Under the pieces are notes generated by a model. That model was not told the DNA's origin. It was given only the letters and a program-made list of their open reading frames with translations, and searched no databases. The position numbers and the translations under genes were made by a program. Of a DNA stretch of 64,000 bases, positions 43,159 to 52,012 are shown piece by piece. Each line of letters opens with the position of its first letter. Position 1 is the stretch's first letter. The stretch is from Bacteroidales bacterium. GTDB lineage: Bacteria > Bacteroidota > Bacteroidia > Bacteroidales > JAAYJT01. The stretch is taken from the NCBI GenBank assembly GCA_014860575.1, contig JACZJK010000043.1, forward strand, positions 62,001-126,000. The letters are read 5' to 3'.

Positions 43159-45189
43159 ATGCAAACATTTAAAACATTAACACTTATAATGATTACTGCT
43201 ACAGTACTATTAGAAAGCGGTTGCCAGCCTGCTGAAACAAAAGAAACTTCCGACGGTTATCCGGTTTATCACGGCAATGATCTCGGAGTAATTTACTCTC
43301 CTGAAAAAACAAGTTTTCGCGTTTGGGCGCCAACTGCTGCGGAGTTGCTGGTTCGCATCTATGATCAGGGCCATGAAGGAAATCTGCTTGAGACCCATAA
43401 TATGAAATCCGATGAGGACGGCACCTGGCTGCTTAAACTCAAAGGCGATTGGAAAAATCGCTATTACACGCTACAGGCCCGGATCGGAGAAAATTGGATG
43501 GAAGAAGTTCCTGACATGTACGCCAAGGCTGTGGGTGTAAATGGGAAGAGGGGAATGATTGTGGATTTGGATTCAACCAATCCGGAAGGTTGGGAAAACG
43601 ACAACCGCCCACCACTTCAAAGCTTCGCTGACATGGTTATCTGGGAAATCCATGTGCGGGATTTCTCAATCCATCCAAGTTCAGGGGTCGTGCATAAAGG
43701 AAAGTTCCTGGCCTTCACCGAAACCGGAACGCGCAGCCCCGAAGGCGAAACAACCGGTGTTGACCACCTGAAAGAACTCGGCATCACACATGTGCATCTT
43801 CTGCCGGTTTACGATTACTTTACCGTTGACGAAACCCGTCTTGATGTACCACAGTTTAACTGGGGCTACGACCCACAAAATTACAATGTGCCCGAAGGCT
43901 CCTACTCGACCAATCCTTACGATGGCAATGTGCGCATCAATGAGTTCAAAAAAATGGTTCAGGCCCTGCACAACAATGGCATCCGGGTAATTATGGATGT
44001 TGTTTATAACCATGTTTTTGATGCCAAACTCTCATCATTCGAGCAACTGGTTCCAGGATATTATTTCCGTTTGACCGCGAATGGATTGTTTTCTAATGGC
44101 TCGGGATGCGGTAATGAAACAGCATCTGAAAAAACAATGATGCGCAAATTCATGATTGAATCCGTTAAATATTGGGCAACAGAATACCGCATTGACGGCT
44201 TCAGGTTCGACCTCATGGGTTTACACGATATTGAAACCATGAACCTTATCAGGGTTGAGTTAGATAAAATTGATACCACGATTTTTATGTATGGCGAAGG
44301 CTGGACAGCCGGTGATACCCCGCTGCATTTGGAAAACCGCGCACTGAAGGGCCAGGCCGAACAACTTAATGGAATTGCCGTTTTCAGTGATGATATCCGC
44401 GATGCGATCCGCGGTGCATGGTGGGAACAAGATGCCCCTGGATTTATGACTGGCCGCAAAGATTTGGAAGAAAGTATCAAATTTGGCGTAGTGGCATCAA
44501 CCAATCATCCGCAAATTGACTTCCCAAAGGTGAATTATTCTGATGAACCCTACGCACCCAGCCCGCTCCAGACAATTACATACGTAACCTGCCACGACAA
44601 TCCCTGCTTATGGGATAAGATTGTCAGCACATGTATCAACTGCACGAAAAAAGACAAACTCGATATTCAAAAATTTGCGAATGCCATAGTTCTCACTTCG
44701 CAGGGAGTGCCGTTGCTTCATGCCGGCGAGGAAATTGTGCGAACCAAATTCGGGGAGCATAATTCATACAACCTGCCCGATTCAATCAATCAATTGGTTT
44801 GGCATGACAAATCCATTTACAAGGATGTTTTCGATTACTACAAAGCATTGATAGAACTTCGGAAGAATCATCCCGCATTCCGCATGACCACCACAGAAAT
44901 GATTCAGAAGCATATCAGCTTCTTTGAGTTCGAAAAAACTCTGCTGGTGGGATATCAGATTTCAGAGAATGCCAACGGCGACAAGTGGAAAGATATCCTC
45001 GTTTTCTATAACGCGAACCCAAAAGTAGTTGAAGTTGAGCTCCCAGTCGGTGAATGGGTGATCGTAGCTACCAAAGATGCTGTTGTCGAAGAAGGGTTCA
45101 CAGCAAAAGGATTCGGGAAAGACCAAACCGACAAGACCATGATCCCTCCACGCTCAATCATGATACTGGTTGATAAGGAAAGTATCTGA
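43159..45189 (+). CDS. pulA: Type I pullulanase, lipoprotein
   Basis: This 676-residue protein begins with a lipoprotein signal (lipobox LESGC, Cys22). A CBM48-like beta domain (about 40-135) precedes a GH13 alpha-amylase barrel. The type I pullulanase mark is present as FNWGYDP. Catalytic residues are Asp351 (GFRFDLMG), Glu380 (YGEGW) and Asp480 (CHDN). It hydrolyses alpha-1,6 branches of pullulan, starch or glycogen. Residues after Cys22 do not show a clear surface-export signal, so periplasmic or surface location is open. It stands alone, without a Sus locus. Confidence 0.93.
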   Translation: MQTFKTLTLIMITATVLLESGCQPAETKETSDGYPVYHGNDLGVIYSPEKTSFRVWAPTAAELLVRIYDQGHEGNLLETHNMKSDEDGTWLLKLKGDWKNRYYTLQARIGENWMEEVPDMYAKAVGVNGKRGMIVDLDSTNPEGWENDNRPPLQSFADMVIWEIHVRDFSIHPSSGVVHKGKFLAFTETGTRSPEGETTGVDHLKELGITHVHLLPVYDYFTVDETRLDVPQFNWGYDPQNYNVPEGSYSTNPYDGNVRINEFKKMVQALHNNGIRVIMDVVYNHVFDAKLSSFEQLVPGYYFRLTANGLFSNGSGCGNETASEKTMMRKFMIESVKYWATEYRIDGFRFDLMGLHDIETMNLIRVELDKIDTTIFMYGEGWTAGDTPLHLENRALKGQAEQLNGIAVFSDDIRDAIRGAWWEQDAPGFMTGRKDLEESIKFGVVASTNHPQIDFPKVNYSDEPYAPSPLQTITYVTCHDNPCLWDKIVSTCINCTKKDKLDIQKFANAIVLTSQGVPLLHAGEEIVRTKFGEHNSYNLPDSINQLVWHDKSIYKDVFDYYKALIELRKNHPAFRMTTTEMIQKHISFFEFEKTLLVGYQISENANGDKWKDILVFYNANPKVVEVELPVGEWVIVATKDAVVEEGFTAKGFGKDQTDKTMIPPRSIMILVDKESI

Positions 45190-45319
45190 TCCGGGCTTAC
45201 GTTACCAGAAAAGACTTCAACTTATATCCTGAACTGAACTACAGTCAACGCGTATTGGTCAGGTTCAAAACAAAGTTGTATTATTGCCGCATTATTTACC
45301 AACTAACTCACCCCTTAGT

Positions 45320-46201
45320 ATGGAAACAAACTATCTTACTGACATTATGCTGCCTTTATCCCTGGCAATTATTATGCTGGGCATGGGTTTATCGCTTACG
45401 CCGTTTGACTTTAAACGGGTCGTGCTTTATCCGAAAGCAACCACGATCGGTATCATCAACCAGATCATTGTACTGCCTGTTGTTGGCTATTTGCTTCTAC
45501 TTGTTTTCCGGCTCGAAAGCCCTGAACTGGCAGTAGGCATCATGGTACTGGCTGCCTGTCCTGGCGGTCCAACTTCAAATCTTATCAGTCATATCTCAAA
45601 AGGTGACACAGCGCTTTCTATCACGCTCACTGCCATTTCGAGCCTGATCGCGGTGATAACAATTCCATTGATTGTCAATTTTGCGCTGTCGCATTTTATG
45701 CAACAAGGCGAGTATATCCCGTTGCCGGTTTTTGATACGATTATCAAGCTCATGCTCATCACGTTGTTGCCTGTAGCTATTGGAATGGCTATCAGGGCGA
45801 AAGCCATCAACTTCGCAAAGAAAATGGACAAACCTGTGAAATTGGTTTCGGGCATACTTCTTTTTGTAATCATCCTTGCTGCGATCGTGTCGAATAAAGA
45901 AATTTTCTTGAGCTCGTTCAGGGATGTAGGTCCAATTGCATTGGCTTTAAATGTATTGATGCTTTTTATTGGATATTATTCGGCAAGTTTACTGAAACTA
46001 AAAAGACCTCAAAGCATAACTATTTCTATTGAGTCCGGAATTCAGAACGGTACCCTAGGGATTACCATAGCCAGCACACTCTTGCATAATAATGTGATCG
46101 CTATTTCGCCAGCTATTTACAGCTTGATTATGTTCTTGACTGCCGGAGTGATTATTGCCTGGGCCAACCTGATACTCAAAAAGGTAGATGTTGCTGCTTA
46201 A
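45320..46201 (+). CDS. Bile acid:sodium symporter family (BASS) transporter
   Basis: The product is 294 residues from ATG 45320; the longer frame begins upstream without support. About nine to ten membrane helices are present. BASS markers include MLGMGLSLTPFDFKRV, the crossover-helix motif AACPGGPTSNLISHISKGDTALSI (Na+/substrate site) and ESGIQNGTLGITIA, corresponding to the second E-x-G-x-Q-N motif. Substrates of this family range from bile acids to pantothenate and pyruvate and cannot be told here. A bidirectional terminator follows. Confidence 0.92.
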   Translation: METNYLTDIMLPLSLAIIMLGMGLSLTPFDFKRVVLYPKATTIGIINQIIVLPVVGYLLLLVFRLESPELAVGIMVLAACPGGPTSNLISHISKGDTALSITLTAISSLIAVITIPLIVNFALSHFMQQGEYIPLPVFDTIIKLMLITLLPVAIGMAIRAKAINFAKKMDKPVKLVSGILLFVIILAAIVSNKEIFLSSFRDVGPIALALNVLMLFIGYYSASLLKLKRPQSITISIESGIQNGTLGITIASTLLHNNVIAISPAIYSLIMFLTAGVIIAWANLILKKVDVAA

Positions 46202-46209
46202 ACTGTAAA

Positions 46210-46245
46210 AAGACCCTAAGGGTTTTTCAGAACCCTTAGGGTCTT
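46210..46245. repeat. 15-bp perfect palindrome, likely transcript end
   Basis: AAGACCCTAAGGGTT pairs with AACCCTTAGGGTCTT across a 6-nt loop, 8 nt after the transporter stop. On the minus strand a short T5 run overlaps its end. It lies just upstream of a second, stronger hairpin. Confidence 0.75.
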
Positions 46246-46251
46246 AAGCCC

Positions 46252-46294
46252 AAAAAAAAAGCCGCTCATCAACGATGGCGGCTATTTTTTTTTT
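46252..46294. terminator. Bidirectional terminator between the BASS transporter and tsf
   Basis: A GCCGC/GCGGC stem, extended by CATC/GATG across a bulge and a 3-nt loop (46261-46282), is flanked by nine A residues on the left and ten T residues on the right. It can therefore terminate both the plus-strand transporter gene and the minus-strand tsf operon. Confidence 0.92.
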
Positions 46295-46305
46295 AGAGTC
46301 TGGAT

Positions 46306-47142
46306 TTAAGCTCCAAGCATCAATCGCTTGATCGCTGTAATCTTGAGCTCTTTATCAAAACGTGCAAGGTATTCTTTCACAGTAATATTGCTTTCCTTGA
46401 TGAAATCCTGGTTGAGCAAGGTATTATCTTTGAAAAACTTGCCGAGTTTTCCCATAGCAATTTTTTCAGCCAGTTCAGCAGGTTTGCCTTCCTGGATGGC
46501 AATGTCTTTGCCAATCTCAATTTCTTTGGCAACAACTTCCTGAGAAACGTCATCCTTATCAATTGCAATAGGGCTCATTGCTGCAATCTGCATAACAATG
46601 TCATGTCCGAACGATTCTATTTCCTTGACATCAGCCTTGCTAAAGCCAGCCATGCTTGAAAGACGGTTTCCGTGGTGGTTATATGTAAACACGATGGGTG
46701 CTGAAATAACCTCATAATGGTTCAGACCAATTTTCTCACCGGTCTTGCCAGTCATTTCCATGATTCTGTCGGCAACGGTTACACCATTCAAAGTCAGGGC
46801 ATTCAGCTCATCTATTGTATTGGGCTTTTCTTTTATAGCCAACTCCAGAATTGATTTGGCGAAATCAGTGAAATCCTGGTTTTTGCCAACGAAATCAGTT
46901 TCGCAATTAACCATGATCATGGCTCCAAAATTATTTCCATTGGCCACCTGTGCGAGCACAATACCTTCGTTGGCATCGCGATCGGCACGTTTGTTGGCAA
47001 CTTTTTGTCCTTTTTTACGCAGATATTCGATTGCTTTTTCCAAATCTCCTTCTGATTCCTTGAGGGCTTGTTTGCAGTCCATAATACCTGCACCAGTAAT
47101 TTGTCGCAGTTTGTTTACTTCTGCCGCAGTAATATTTACCAT
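46306..47142 (-). CDS. tsf: Translation elongation factor Ts
   Basis: This 278-residue protein carries the N-terminal UBA-like domain (EVNKLRQITGAGIMDCKQAL), the conserved NCETDFVGKNQDF motif that contacts EF-Tu, and two core dimerisation subdomains. It regenerates EF-Tu-GTP. It is the last gene of the rplM-rpsI-rpsB-tsf cluster, 37 nt after rpsB, and is followed by a bidirectional terminator. Confidence 0.97.
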   Translation of the reverse strand: MVNITAAEVNKLRQITGAGIMDCKQALKESEGDLEKAIEYLRKKGQKVANKRADRDANEGIVLAQVANGNNFGAMIMVNCETDFVGKNQDFTDFAKSILELAIKEKPNTIDELNALTLNGVTVADRIMEMTGKTGEKIGLNHYEVISAPIVFTYNHHGNRLSSMAGFSKADVKEIESFGHDIVMQIAAMSPIAIDKDDVSQEVVAKEIEIGKDIAIQEGKPAELAEKIAMGKLGKFFKDNTLLNQDFIKESNITVKEYLARFDKELKITAIKRLMLGA

Positions 47143-47179
47143 TTTATAGAAATTTTAGCGTTTATGCGTTGTTTAAAAA

Positions 47180-48097
47180 TTATTTTCTCGGTGGGCCTTT
47201 TCTTGGTGAAGGCTTGGCTATGGCTTTACGCGGACGGCGTGAACGATCGTCACCTTCTTCGCCCCGGGGGCGTGCTGGTGCTTTTTCGCCTTTTTCGCGG
47301 GTGCCAACAACTTTTTCTTCTTCTTCATCGTCAGCGTAAATTCTTCTGCCCTGATCGTCAACTTCGTACTCTTCGTGATCGTCTTCCTCAGCACGTTTGT
47401 CGCGGTCAAGTTTACGCTCTGTCAAACCTTCTTCCATGGCCTGGGTGAGTTTTGACAAAATCAGTTGAATTGATTTTGCTGCATCATCGTTGGCTGGAAT
47501 TGGAAAATCAACCTCGTTGGGGTTGGAATTAGTATCAACAATCGCAATCGTTGGGATATTGAGTTTGCGGGCTTCAGCCACGGCAATATGTTCCTTCAGG
47601 ATATCAACAATAAAAAGCGCTGAGGGCAGGCGGTTCAAATCGGCAATACTGCCAAGTTGTTTTTCAAGTTTTGCACGTTCACGGGCAATCTGGAGCCGTT
47701 CGCGTTTTGAAAACCTGGTAAAATTTTCGTTTACCATTAATTTATCTATGGATGACATTTTACGAACCGCCTTACGGATGGTTGCAAAATTGGTCAGCAT
47801 GCCACCTGGCCAGCGTTCGGTAACATAGGGCATTCCAACGCTGGTGGCCAGGTTGGCAACAATGTCTTTTGCTTGTTTTTTTGTTGCTACAAACAGGATT
47901 TTCTTTCCCGATTTGGCAATCTGTTTCACCGCTGCGGCAGCTTCTTCAAGCTTGGCCTGGGTCTTATAAAGATCAATGATGTGGATTCCGTTGCGCTCCA
48001 TAAAAATATAGGGCGCCATGTTGGGATTCCATTTTCTTTTTAAATGTCCGAAATGCACACCGGCATCCAGAAGTTCTTCGAAGTTTACTCTCGACAT
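47180..48097 (-). CDS. rpsB: Small ribosomal subunit protein S2, with C-terminal extension
   Basis: This 305-residue protein has S2 signatures: NFEELLDAGVHFGHLKRKWNP, VTERWPGGMLTNF and IAIVDTNSNPNEVDFPIPANDDA. Residues 1-225 are the standard S2 fold. The extra 70-80 residues form a charged tail, acidic first (RAEEDDHEEYEVDDQG) then basic and Arg/Pro-rich, ending PSPRKGPPRK. Such extended S2 tails occur in Bacteroidota. A 106-nt gap separates it from rpsI. Confidence 0.97.
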   Translation of the reverse strand: MSRVNFEELLDAGVHFGHLKRKWNPNMAPYIFMERNGIHIIDLYKTQAKLEEAAAAVKQIAKSGKKILFVATKKQAKDIVANLATSVGMPYVTERWPGGMLTNFATIRKAVRKMSSIDKLMVNENFTRFSKRERLQIARERAKLEKQLGSIADLNRLPSALFIVDILKEHIAVAEARKLNIPTIAIVDTNSNPNEVDFPIPANDDAAKSIQLILSKLTQAMEEGLTERKLDRDKRAEEDDHEEYEVDDQGRRIYADDEEEEKVVGTREKGEKAPARPRGEEGDDRSRRPRKAIAKPSPRKGPPRK

Positions 48098-48203
48098 AAT
48101 GTTTGTTTAAATTGGTTTACCTTCCTTAAAAATCAATTGCCAGGTAGTCCGTAAAAGTGGGAGTCCCGGCAATTTGGATACTAAACAGATAATTATTTTG
48201 AAA

Positions 48204-48590
48204 TTAACGTTTACTGAACTGGAATTTTTTCCTGGCTTTCTTTTGTCCCGGTTTCTTGCGTTCAACCATCCTTGGATCGCGTTTTAGCAAGCCTTTGGCC
48301 TTAAGTGGGGGACGAAATTCAGGGTTGAGTTCGCATAGTGCACGACTGATTGCCAAACGTAATGCTTCTGCTTGTCCGCTAACGCCACCACCGTCAAGAT
48401 TGGCCATAATATCGAATTTGCCACTCATCTCGGTAATCTCCAATGGTTGATTAACAACGTACTGAAGTGTGGAGATTGGAAAATATTCTTTAAAATCTCT
48501 TCCGTTTACTGTGATTGCGCCGCTGCCATCTTTCATATATACGCGTGCAACAGCGGTTTTTCTTCTGCCTAAGCTATTGATAATTTCCAT
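48204..48590 (-). CDS. rpsI: Small ribosomal subunit protein S9
   Basis: This 128-residue protein is full length: [14 protein letters not shown] at the N-terminus, [19 protein letters not shown] and the basic C-terminal tail [15 protein letters not shown] whose end reaches the decoding centre. It lies 5 nt after rplM, as in most bacteria. Confidence 0.97.
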   Translation of the reverse strand: MEIINSLGRRKTAVARVYMKDGSGAITVNGRDFKEYFPISTLQYVVNQPLEITEMSGKFDIMANLDGGGVSGQAEALRLAISRALCELNPEFRPPLKAKGLLKRDPRMVERKKPGQKKARKKFQFSKR

Positions 48591-48595
48591 GTTAG

Positions 48596-49051
48596 CTATT
48601 TGATTGAATTAAGATCTATTAACCTGGGATTTTGTGCTTCATGCGGATGCTCGGCACCGGTATATACTTTAAGGTTGCGGAACAACTCGCTGCCAAGGCG
48701 ATTTTTGGGCAGCATTCCTTTTATGGCATGCTCAACTATTGAAGTAGGCTTTGATTTCAACATCTGTTTTGCAGTGAAAGACCGCTGTCCGCCCGGATAA
48801 CCGGTGTGCCTGATGTAGAGTTTGTCATCCCATTTCTGACCAGTAAGCCTGATTTTATCAGCATTGATAATGATTACATTGTCGCCGCAATCCACGTGAG
48901 GTGTGAAGTATGGTTTGTGCTTGCCCCTGAGCATCACCGCCACCTTGGTCGCGAAGCGACCTAACACCAGATTTTCTGCATCAACGAGTAACCATTCTTT
49001 CTGAACAGTAGCCGCATTGGCAGATTTTGTTTTATAACTTGTTGTGTCCAT
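48596..49051 (-). CDS. rplM: Large ribosomal subunit protein L13
   Basis: The product is 151 residues from the ATG at 49051 ([13 protein letters not shown]). The open frame extends 26 codons further upstream, but that stretch overlaps the promoter and leader. Diagnostic blocks are [41 protein letters not shown] and [10 protein letters not shown]. It heads the ribosomal/Ts operon. Confidence 0.96.
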   Translation of the reverse strand: MDTTSYKTKSANAATVQKEWLLVDAENLVLGRFATKVAVMLRGKHKPYFTPHVDCGDNVIIINADKIRLTGQKWDDKLYIRHTGYPGGQRSFTAKQMLKSKPTSIVEHAIKGMLPKNRLGSELFRNLKVYTGAEHPHEAQNPRLIDLNSIK

Positions 49052-49084
49052 TGTTATTTTATAGTTCAGTACAACACATAATTT

Positions 49085-49098
49085 CCCTTTAAAAAGGG
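49085..49098 (-). promoter_or_regulatory. 5'-end hairpin in the rplM leader
   Basis: CCCTTT pairs with AAAGGG around a 2-nt loop, right at the predicted 5' end of the rplM mRNA. It could stabilise the transcript or be part of an autoregulatory leader; function not shown. Confidence 0.4.
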
Positions 49099-49101
49099 GT
49101 G

Positions 49102-49133
49102 CAAAGGTAGAATTTAATTTTCTTATCACAAAA
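49102..49133 (-). promoter_or_regulatory. Complete Bacteroidota housekeeping promoter of rplM operon
   Basis: On the minus strand a -33 element TTTTG is followed by exactly 19 nt and then -7 box TACCTTTG with a trailing C. This is a full match to the Bacteroidota primary sigma consensus. Transcription would start near 49096, giving a leader of about 45 nt before the rplM ATG. Confidence 0.85.
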
Positions 49134-49264
49134 CAAGGCGCAAATAATTTTTAGGAGTTTCCTATAAATAAGTTTTTTACGCTACCGGAATTAAACGCTG
49201 AGAGGTGCTTCGCACGCTGTCAGGTTTGAAAAGCAGGTTTTTGCAACATTTCATTCTGCCTACG

Positions 49265-49306
49265 CCTTCACCTTAGCCTTAGCCTTAGCCTCAGCCTTAG
49301 CCTCTC
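49265..49306. repeat. 6-nt tandem repeat (CCTTAG type)
   Basis: Seven in-phase units: CCTTCA, CCTTAG, CCTTAG, CCTTAG, CCTCAG, CCTTAG, CCTCTC. The array ends 5 nt from the last base of the chloride-channel gene's stop codon (49311, minus strand). Confidence 0.85.
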
Positions 49307-49310
49307 TTCT

Positions 49311-51086
49311 CTACTCTTCCGAAAACTCATGAATAATCTGCCTGTACGACGAAAATACATTGGCCCGTGAAACAAAGCCCCGATACTTGCCATTCTCCAG
49401 CACAGGAAGGTTATAATGCCCGCAGTTCTGGAATTTCATGGCCACCTCCTCCATGGTTTCATTGATATCAACCGGAACATCAGGCATGTATAAAAGATCT
49501 CTTACCATCGTAGTTTCGTATTTCTCAGGCTTGAAAATAATATCGCGGACATAATTCAGCCACACGACACCATAAAAATTATTATCCTCATCCACCACCG
49601 GAAAAACATTGCGTTCAGACTGTTCTATCACTTTTACCAACTCGCCGAGGTTCGCATCCAGATTGATGGTTTGGAAGTTGGTTTCTATCAGTTTGTCAAT
49701 CCTCAGCATCGCCAACGCCGATTTATCCTTATGATGGGTAACCAGTTCACCTCTTTTCGCCAGGCGTTTTGTGTAAATGGAGTGCGGTTCGAAATACATA
49801 ATCACTATATAGGAGGTTGTGGCAGTAATTATGAGTGGAATAAACAAACCGTATCCTCCGGTAATTTCAGCGATGAGGAAGATGGCAGTCAGCGGTGCGT
49901 GCATTACACCAGCCATCACACCGGCCATGCCTGCCAAAGCAAAATTACTTTCTGAGATATCAATAAAGGTGAGCCGGTTAAGTGCACGTCCGACAAAAAA
50001 TCCACTTACTCCGCCCATAAACAACGAAGGGGCAAATATACCCCCAACCCCGCCGCTACCGGTAGTAACGGCCATTGCTGCCACCTTAAATGTCAGTATT
50101 AAACCAAGAAAGCCGAGAAAAAGCCAGAAACTGTCCTTCAAAGGAAAGAAAAGGCTGTTATTGGCCAGCTCTTCACCGTTGCCGGCAAGTATGGTTTTTA
50201 GTGCTCCATAGCCTTCGCCAAAAAGTGGCGGGAACAGAAATATCATTACACTCAGCGCCACCCCGCCGACAAGGAATTTCTTGTAATCCTCTTTGATTCC
50301 TGAAAACCACGACTCAATTTTAATATTTGCCCGGGTGAAATAAAGCGAAACAAGTCCAGTAAAAACACCTAGTACAATAAACCAGGGGATTTCATTCAGC
50401 AGGAATGGTTGAACCTCGCCGAAAGAAAAGAGGACATTCTCTCCCATAAAGAAATAATCGAGAACAGCAGCAGTAACAGCAGCAATTAACAAAGGAATGA
50501 GGGCTGTCATGGTCAGATCCAGCATCAGAATTTCGAGTGCGAACAAAACACCTGCAATGGGGGCTTTAAAAATGCCGGCAACGGCACCGGCAGCGCCACA
50601 ACCAATCAGTAGGATAATGCTCCGCTGGCTCATCCTGAAAAAGCTTCCGATATTGGAACCTATAGCCGAACCTGTAAGAACAATAGGCGCTTCAAGACCC
50701 ACGGATCCGCCAAAACCAACAGTAAGTGTACTGGCAATCATGGATGAATAGGTATTATGTGGTTTTAACTTTCCACGACCTCTTGAGATAGCATATAATA
50801 TCTTGCTGACCCCATGACCTATATTATCTTTAACAAAGAACTTGACATACAAGACCGTAAGAATGATGCCAAGCATCGGGGTTGCGAGGTAAAGGAGGTT
50901 CACACGGCTAACGTCAAACTGGGTGGTAACAAATTCGTGGGTATAGTGTACGGTGTTTTTCAGGATCACAGCCGCGGCACCGCTAAGAATTCCGATCACA
51001 AAACTGAGAACGATCAACCATTGGCGCTCGCTGAAGCGATCGCGACGCCATGTAAGAATATATGTTTTACGCTTGTGCTTTTTCAT
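49311..51086 (-). CDS. CLC-type chloride channel/antiporter with CBS domains
   Basis: This 591-residue protein has about 12 to 18 membrane-embedded helices of the CLC fold. Selectivity-filter motifs are GFGGSVGLEAPIV (the family GSxGP-type and G-R/K-E-G/A-P region, here with GLEAP), GAAGAVAGIFKAPIAGVLFALE and the late GSGGVGGIFAPSLFMG. Two CBS domains occupy the C-terminus (about 455-585) and may bind adenine nucleotides. The glutamate of GLEAP is the expected gating residue. Likely Cl-/H+ antiport at the inner membrane. Confidence 0.93.
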   Translation of the reverse strand: MKKHKRKTYILTWRRDRFSERQWLIVLSFVIGILSGAAAVILKNTVHYTHEFVTTQFDVSRVNLLYLATPMLGIILTVLYVKFFVKDNIGHGVSKILYAISRGRGKLKPHNTYSSMIASTLTVGFGGSVGLEAPIVLTGSAIGSNIGSFFRMSQRSIILLIGCGAAGAVAGIFKAPIAGVLFALEILMLDLTMTALIPLLIAAVTAAVLDYFFMGENVLFSFGEVQPFLLNEIPWFIVLGVFTGLVSLYFTRANIKIESWFSGIKEDYKKFLVGGVALSVMIFLFPPLFGEGYGALKTILAGNGEELANNSLFFPLKDSFWLFLGFLGLILTFKVAAMAVTTGSGGVGGIFAPSLFMGGVSGFFVGRALNRLTFIDISESNFALAGMAGVMAGVMHAPLTAIFLIAEITGGYGLFIPLIITATTSYIVIMYFEPHSIYTKRLAKRGELVTHHKDKSALAMLRIDKLIETNFQTINLDANLGELVKVIEQSERNVFPVVDEDNNFYGVVWLNYVRDIIFKPEKYETTMVRDLLYMPDVPVDINETMEEVAMKFQNCGHYNLPVLENGKYRGFVSRANVFSSYRQIIHEFSEE

Positions 51087-51090
51087 CGGG

Positions 51091-51120
51091 CAAATTTACA
51101 AATTTGGATGGGGTGGCAAA
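51091..51120 (-). promoter_or_regulatory. Promoter of the chloride-channel gene, possibly leaderless
   Basis: The minus strand reads TTTG, 18 nt, then TAAATTTG, an exact -7 box. The box ends 4 nt before the annotated ATG at 51086, so transcription would begin at or within a base or two of the start codon. Confidence 0.5.
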
Positions 51121-51157
51121 TTTTGGAGCGCGGTTAATCAGTGTTTTATAAAAATTA

Positions 51158-51182
51158 CGCAAAATGCGTAACGCATTTTGCG
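51158..51182. promoter_or_regulatory. 11-bp perfect palindrome in a divergent promoter region
   Basis: CGCAAAATGCG and CGCATTTTGCG are separated by 3 nt, between the divergently transcribed chloride-channel and exonuclease genes. The position favours an operator or a short hairpin at the 5' end of the xth transcript rather than a terminator. Confidence 0.55.
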
Positions 51183-51247
51183 CAATTTTTAGTTCTCCCA
51201 AACTTTTCCTTTCTTTGAACCTTTATAATAAAACCAATTCACCTCGC

Positions 51248-52012
51248 ATGAAAATCATCACCTACAACGTTAACGGAATCCGCTCGGCGCTTTCAAAAGG
51301 TTTATTGGAATGGCTGCAGGCCGCCAATCCTGATGTGGTCTGCTTCCAGGAAACCAAGGCGCAGCCGGATCAAATCCCGGTTTTGGATTTTGAGGCGCTC
51401 GGCTATCAATCGTATTGGTTCTCGGCTCAGAAAAGAGGATACAGCGGGGTGGGAATGCTCACAAAGAAAACACCCGACGCGGTTGTTACCGGTATGAATA
51501 TGTCGGCATATGATTTCGAAGGCCGTTTTTTAAGAGCAGATTTTGGCGATGTAAGCATTGTAAGTGTTTATCATCCGTCCGGCTCCAGCGGCGATGTGCG
51601 CCAGGCGTTCAAAATGATATGGCTCAATGAGTTCCATAATTATATTATTGAATTGCAAAAATCCCGGCCAAAACTGATTATTTCAGGCGACTTTAATATT
51701 TGCCACAAACCCATTGACATTCACGATCCTATTCGCAATGCCACCAGTTCAGGCTTTTTACCCGAAGAGCGCGAATGGATGAGTAAATTCCTCGATAGCG
51801 GCTTTGTTGATACTTTCAGGGTTTTTAACCAGGAACCACACCAGTATACCTGGTGGAGCTTCAGGACAGCAGCACGCGCAAGAAACCTGGGCTGGAGAAT
51901 AGATTACAACATGGTGAGCGAAAACCTGCGCGAAAACCTTACCGGGGCACGAATCCTTCCACAGGCCGTGCATTCCGATCACTGCCCAGTAGTACTTGAT
52001 ATTGATATTTAG
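51248..52012 (+). CDS. xth: Exodeoxyribonuclease III
   Basis: The product is 254 residues from ATG 51248 (MKIITYNVNGIRSAL); the frame is open 28 codons upstream but that covers the palindrome and promoter region. The EEP-fold motifs are CFQETKAQ (metal-binding Glu), YSGVGMLTKK, ISGDFNICHKPIDIHDP (catalytic Asp/Asn) and DYNMVSENL, ending in the active-site HSDHCPVVLDI. It acts on abasic sites in base-excision repair. Confidence 0.95.
   Translation: MKIITYNVNGIRSALSKGLLEWLQAANPDVVCFQETKAQPDQIPVLDFEALGYQSYWFSAQKRGYSGVGMLTKKTPDAVVTGMNMSAYDFEGRFLRADFGDVSIVSVYHPSGSSGDVRQAFKMIWLNEFHNYIIELQKSRPKLIISGDFNICHKPIDIHDPIRNATSSGFLPEEREWMSKFLDSGFVDTFRVFNQEPHQYTWWSFRTAARARNLGWRIDYNMVSENLRENLTGARILPQAVHSDHCPVVLDIDI

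Noticed and set aside
46252-46294. Assigning the terminator only to tsf
   Set aside because: A and T tracts flank both sides, so both convergent genes can use it.
49052-49129. 26-codon N-terminal extension of rplM
   Set aside because: It would be encoded upstream of and across the predicted transcription start and is absent from L13 proteins.
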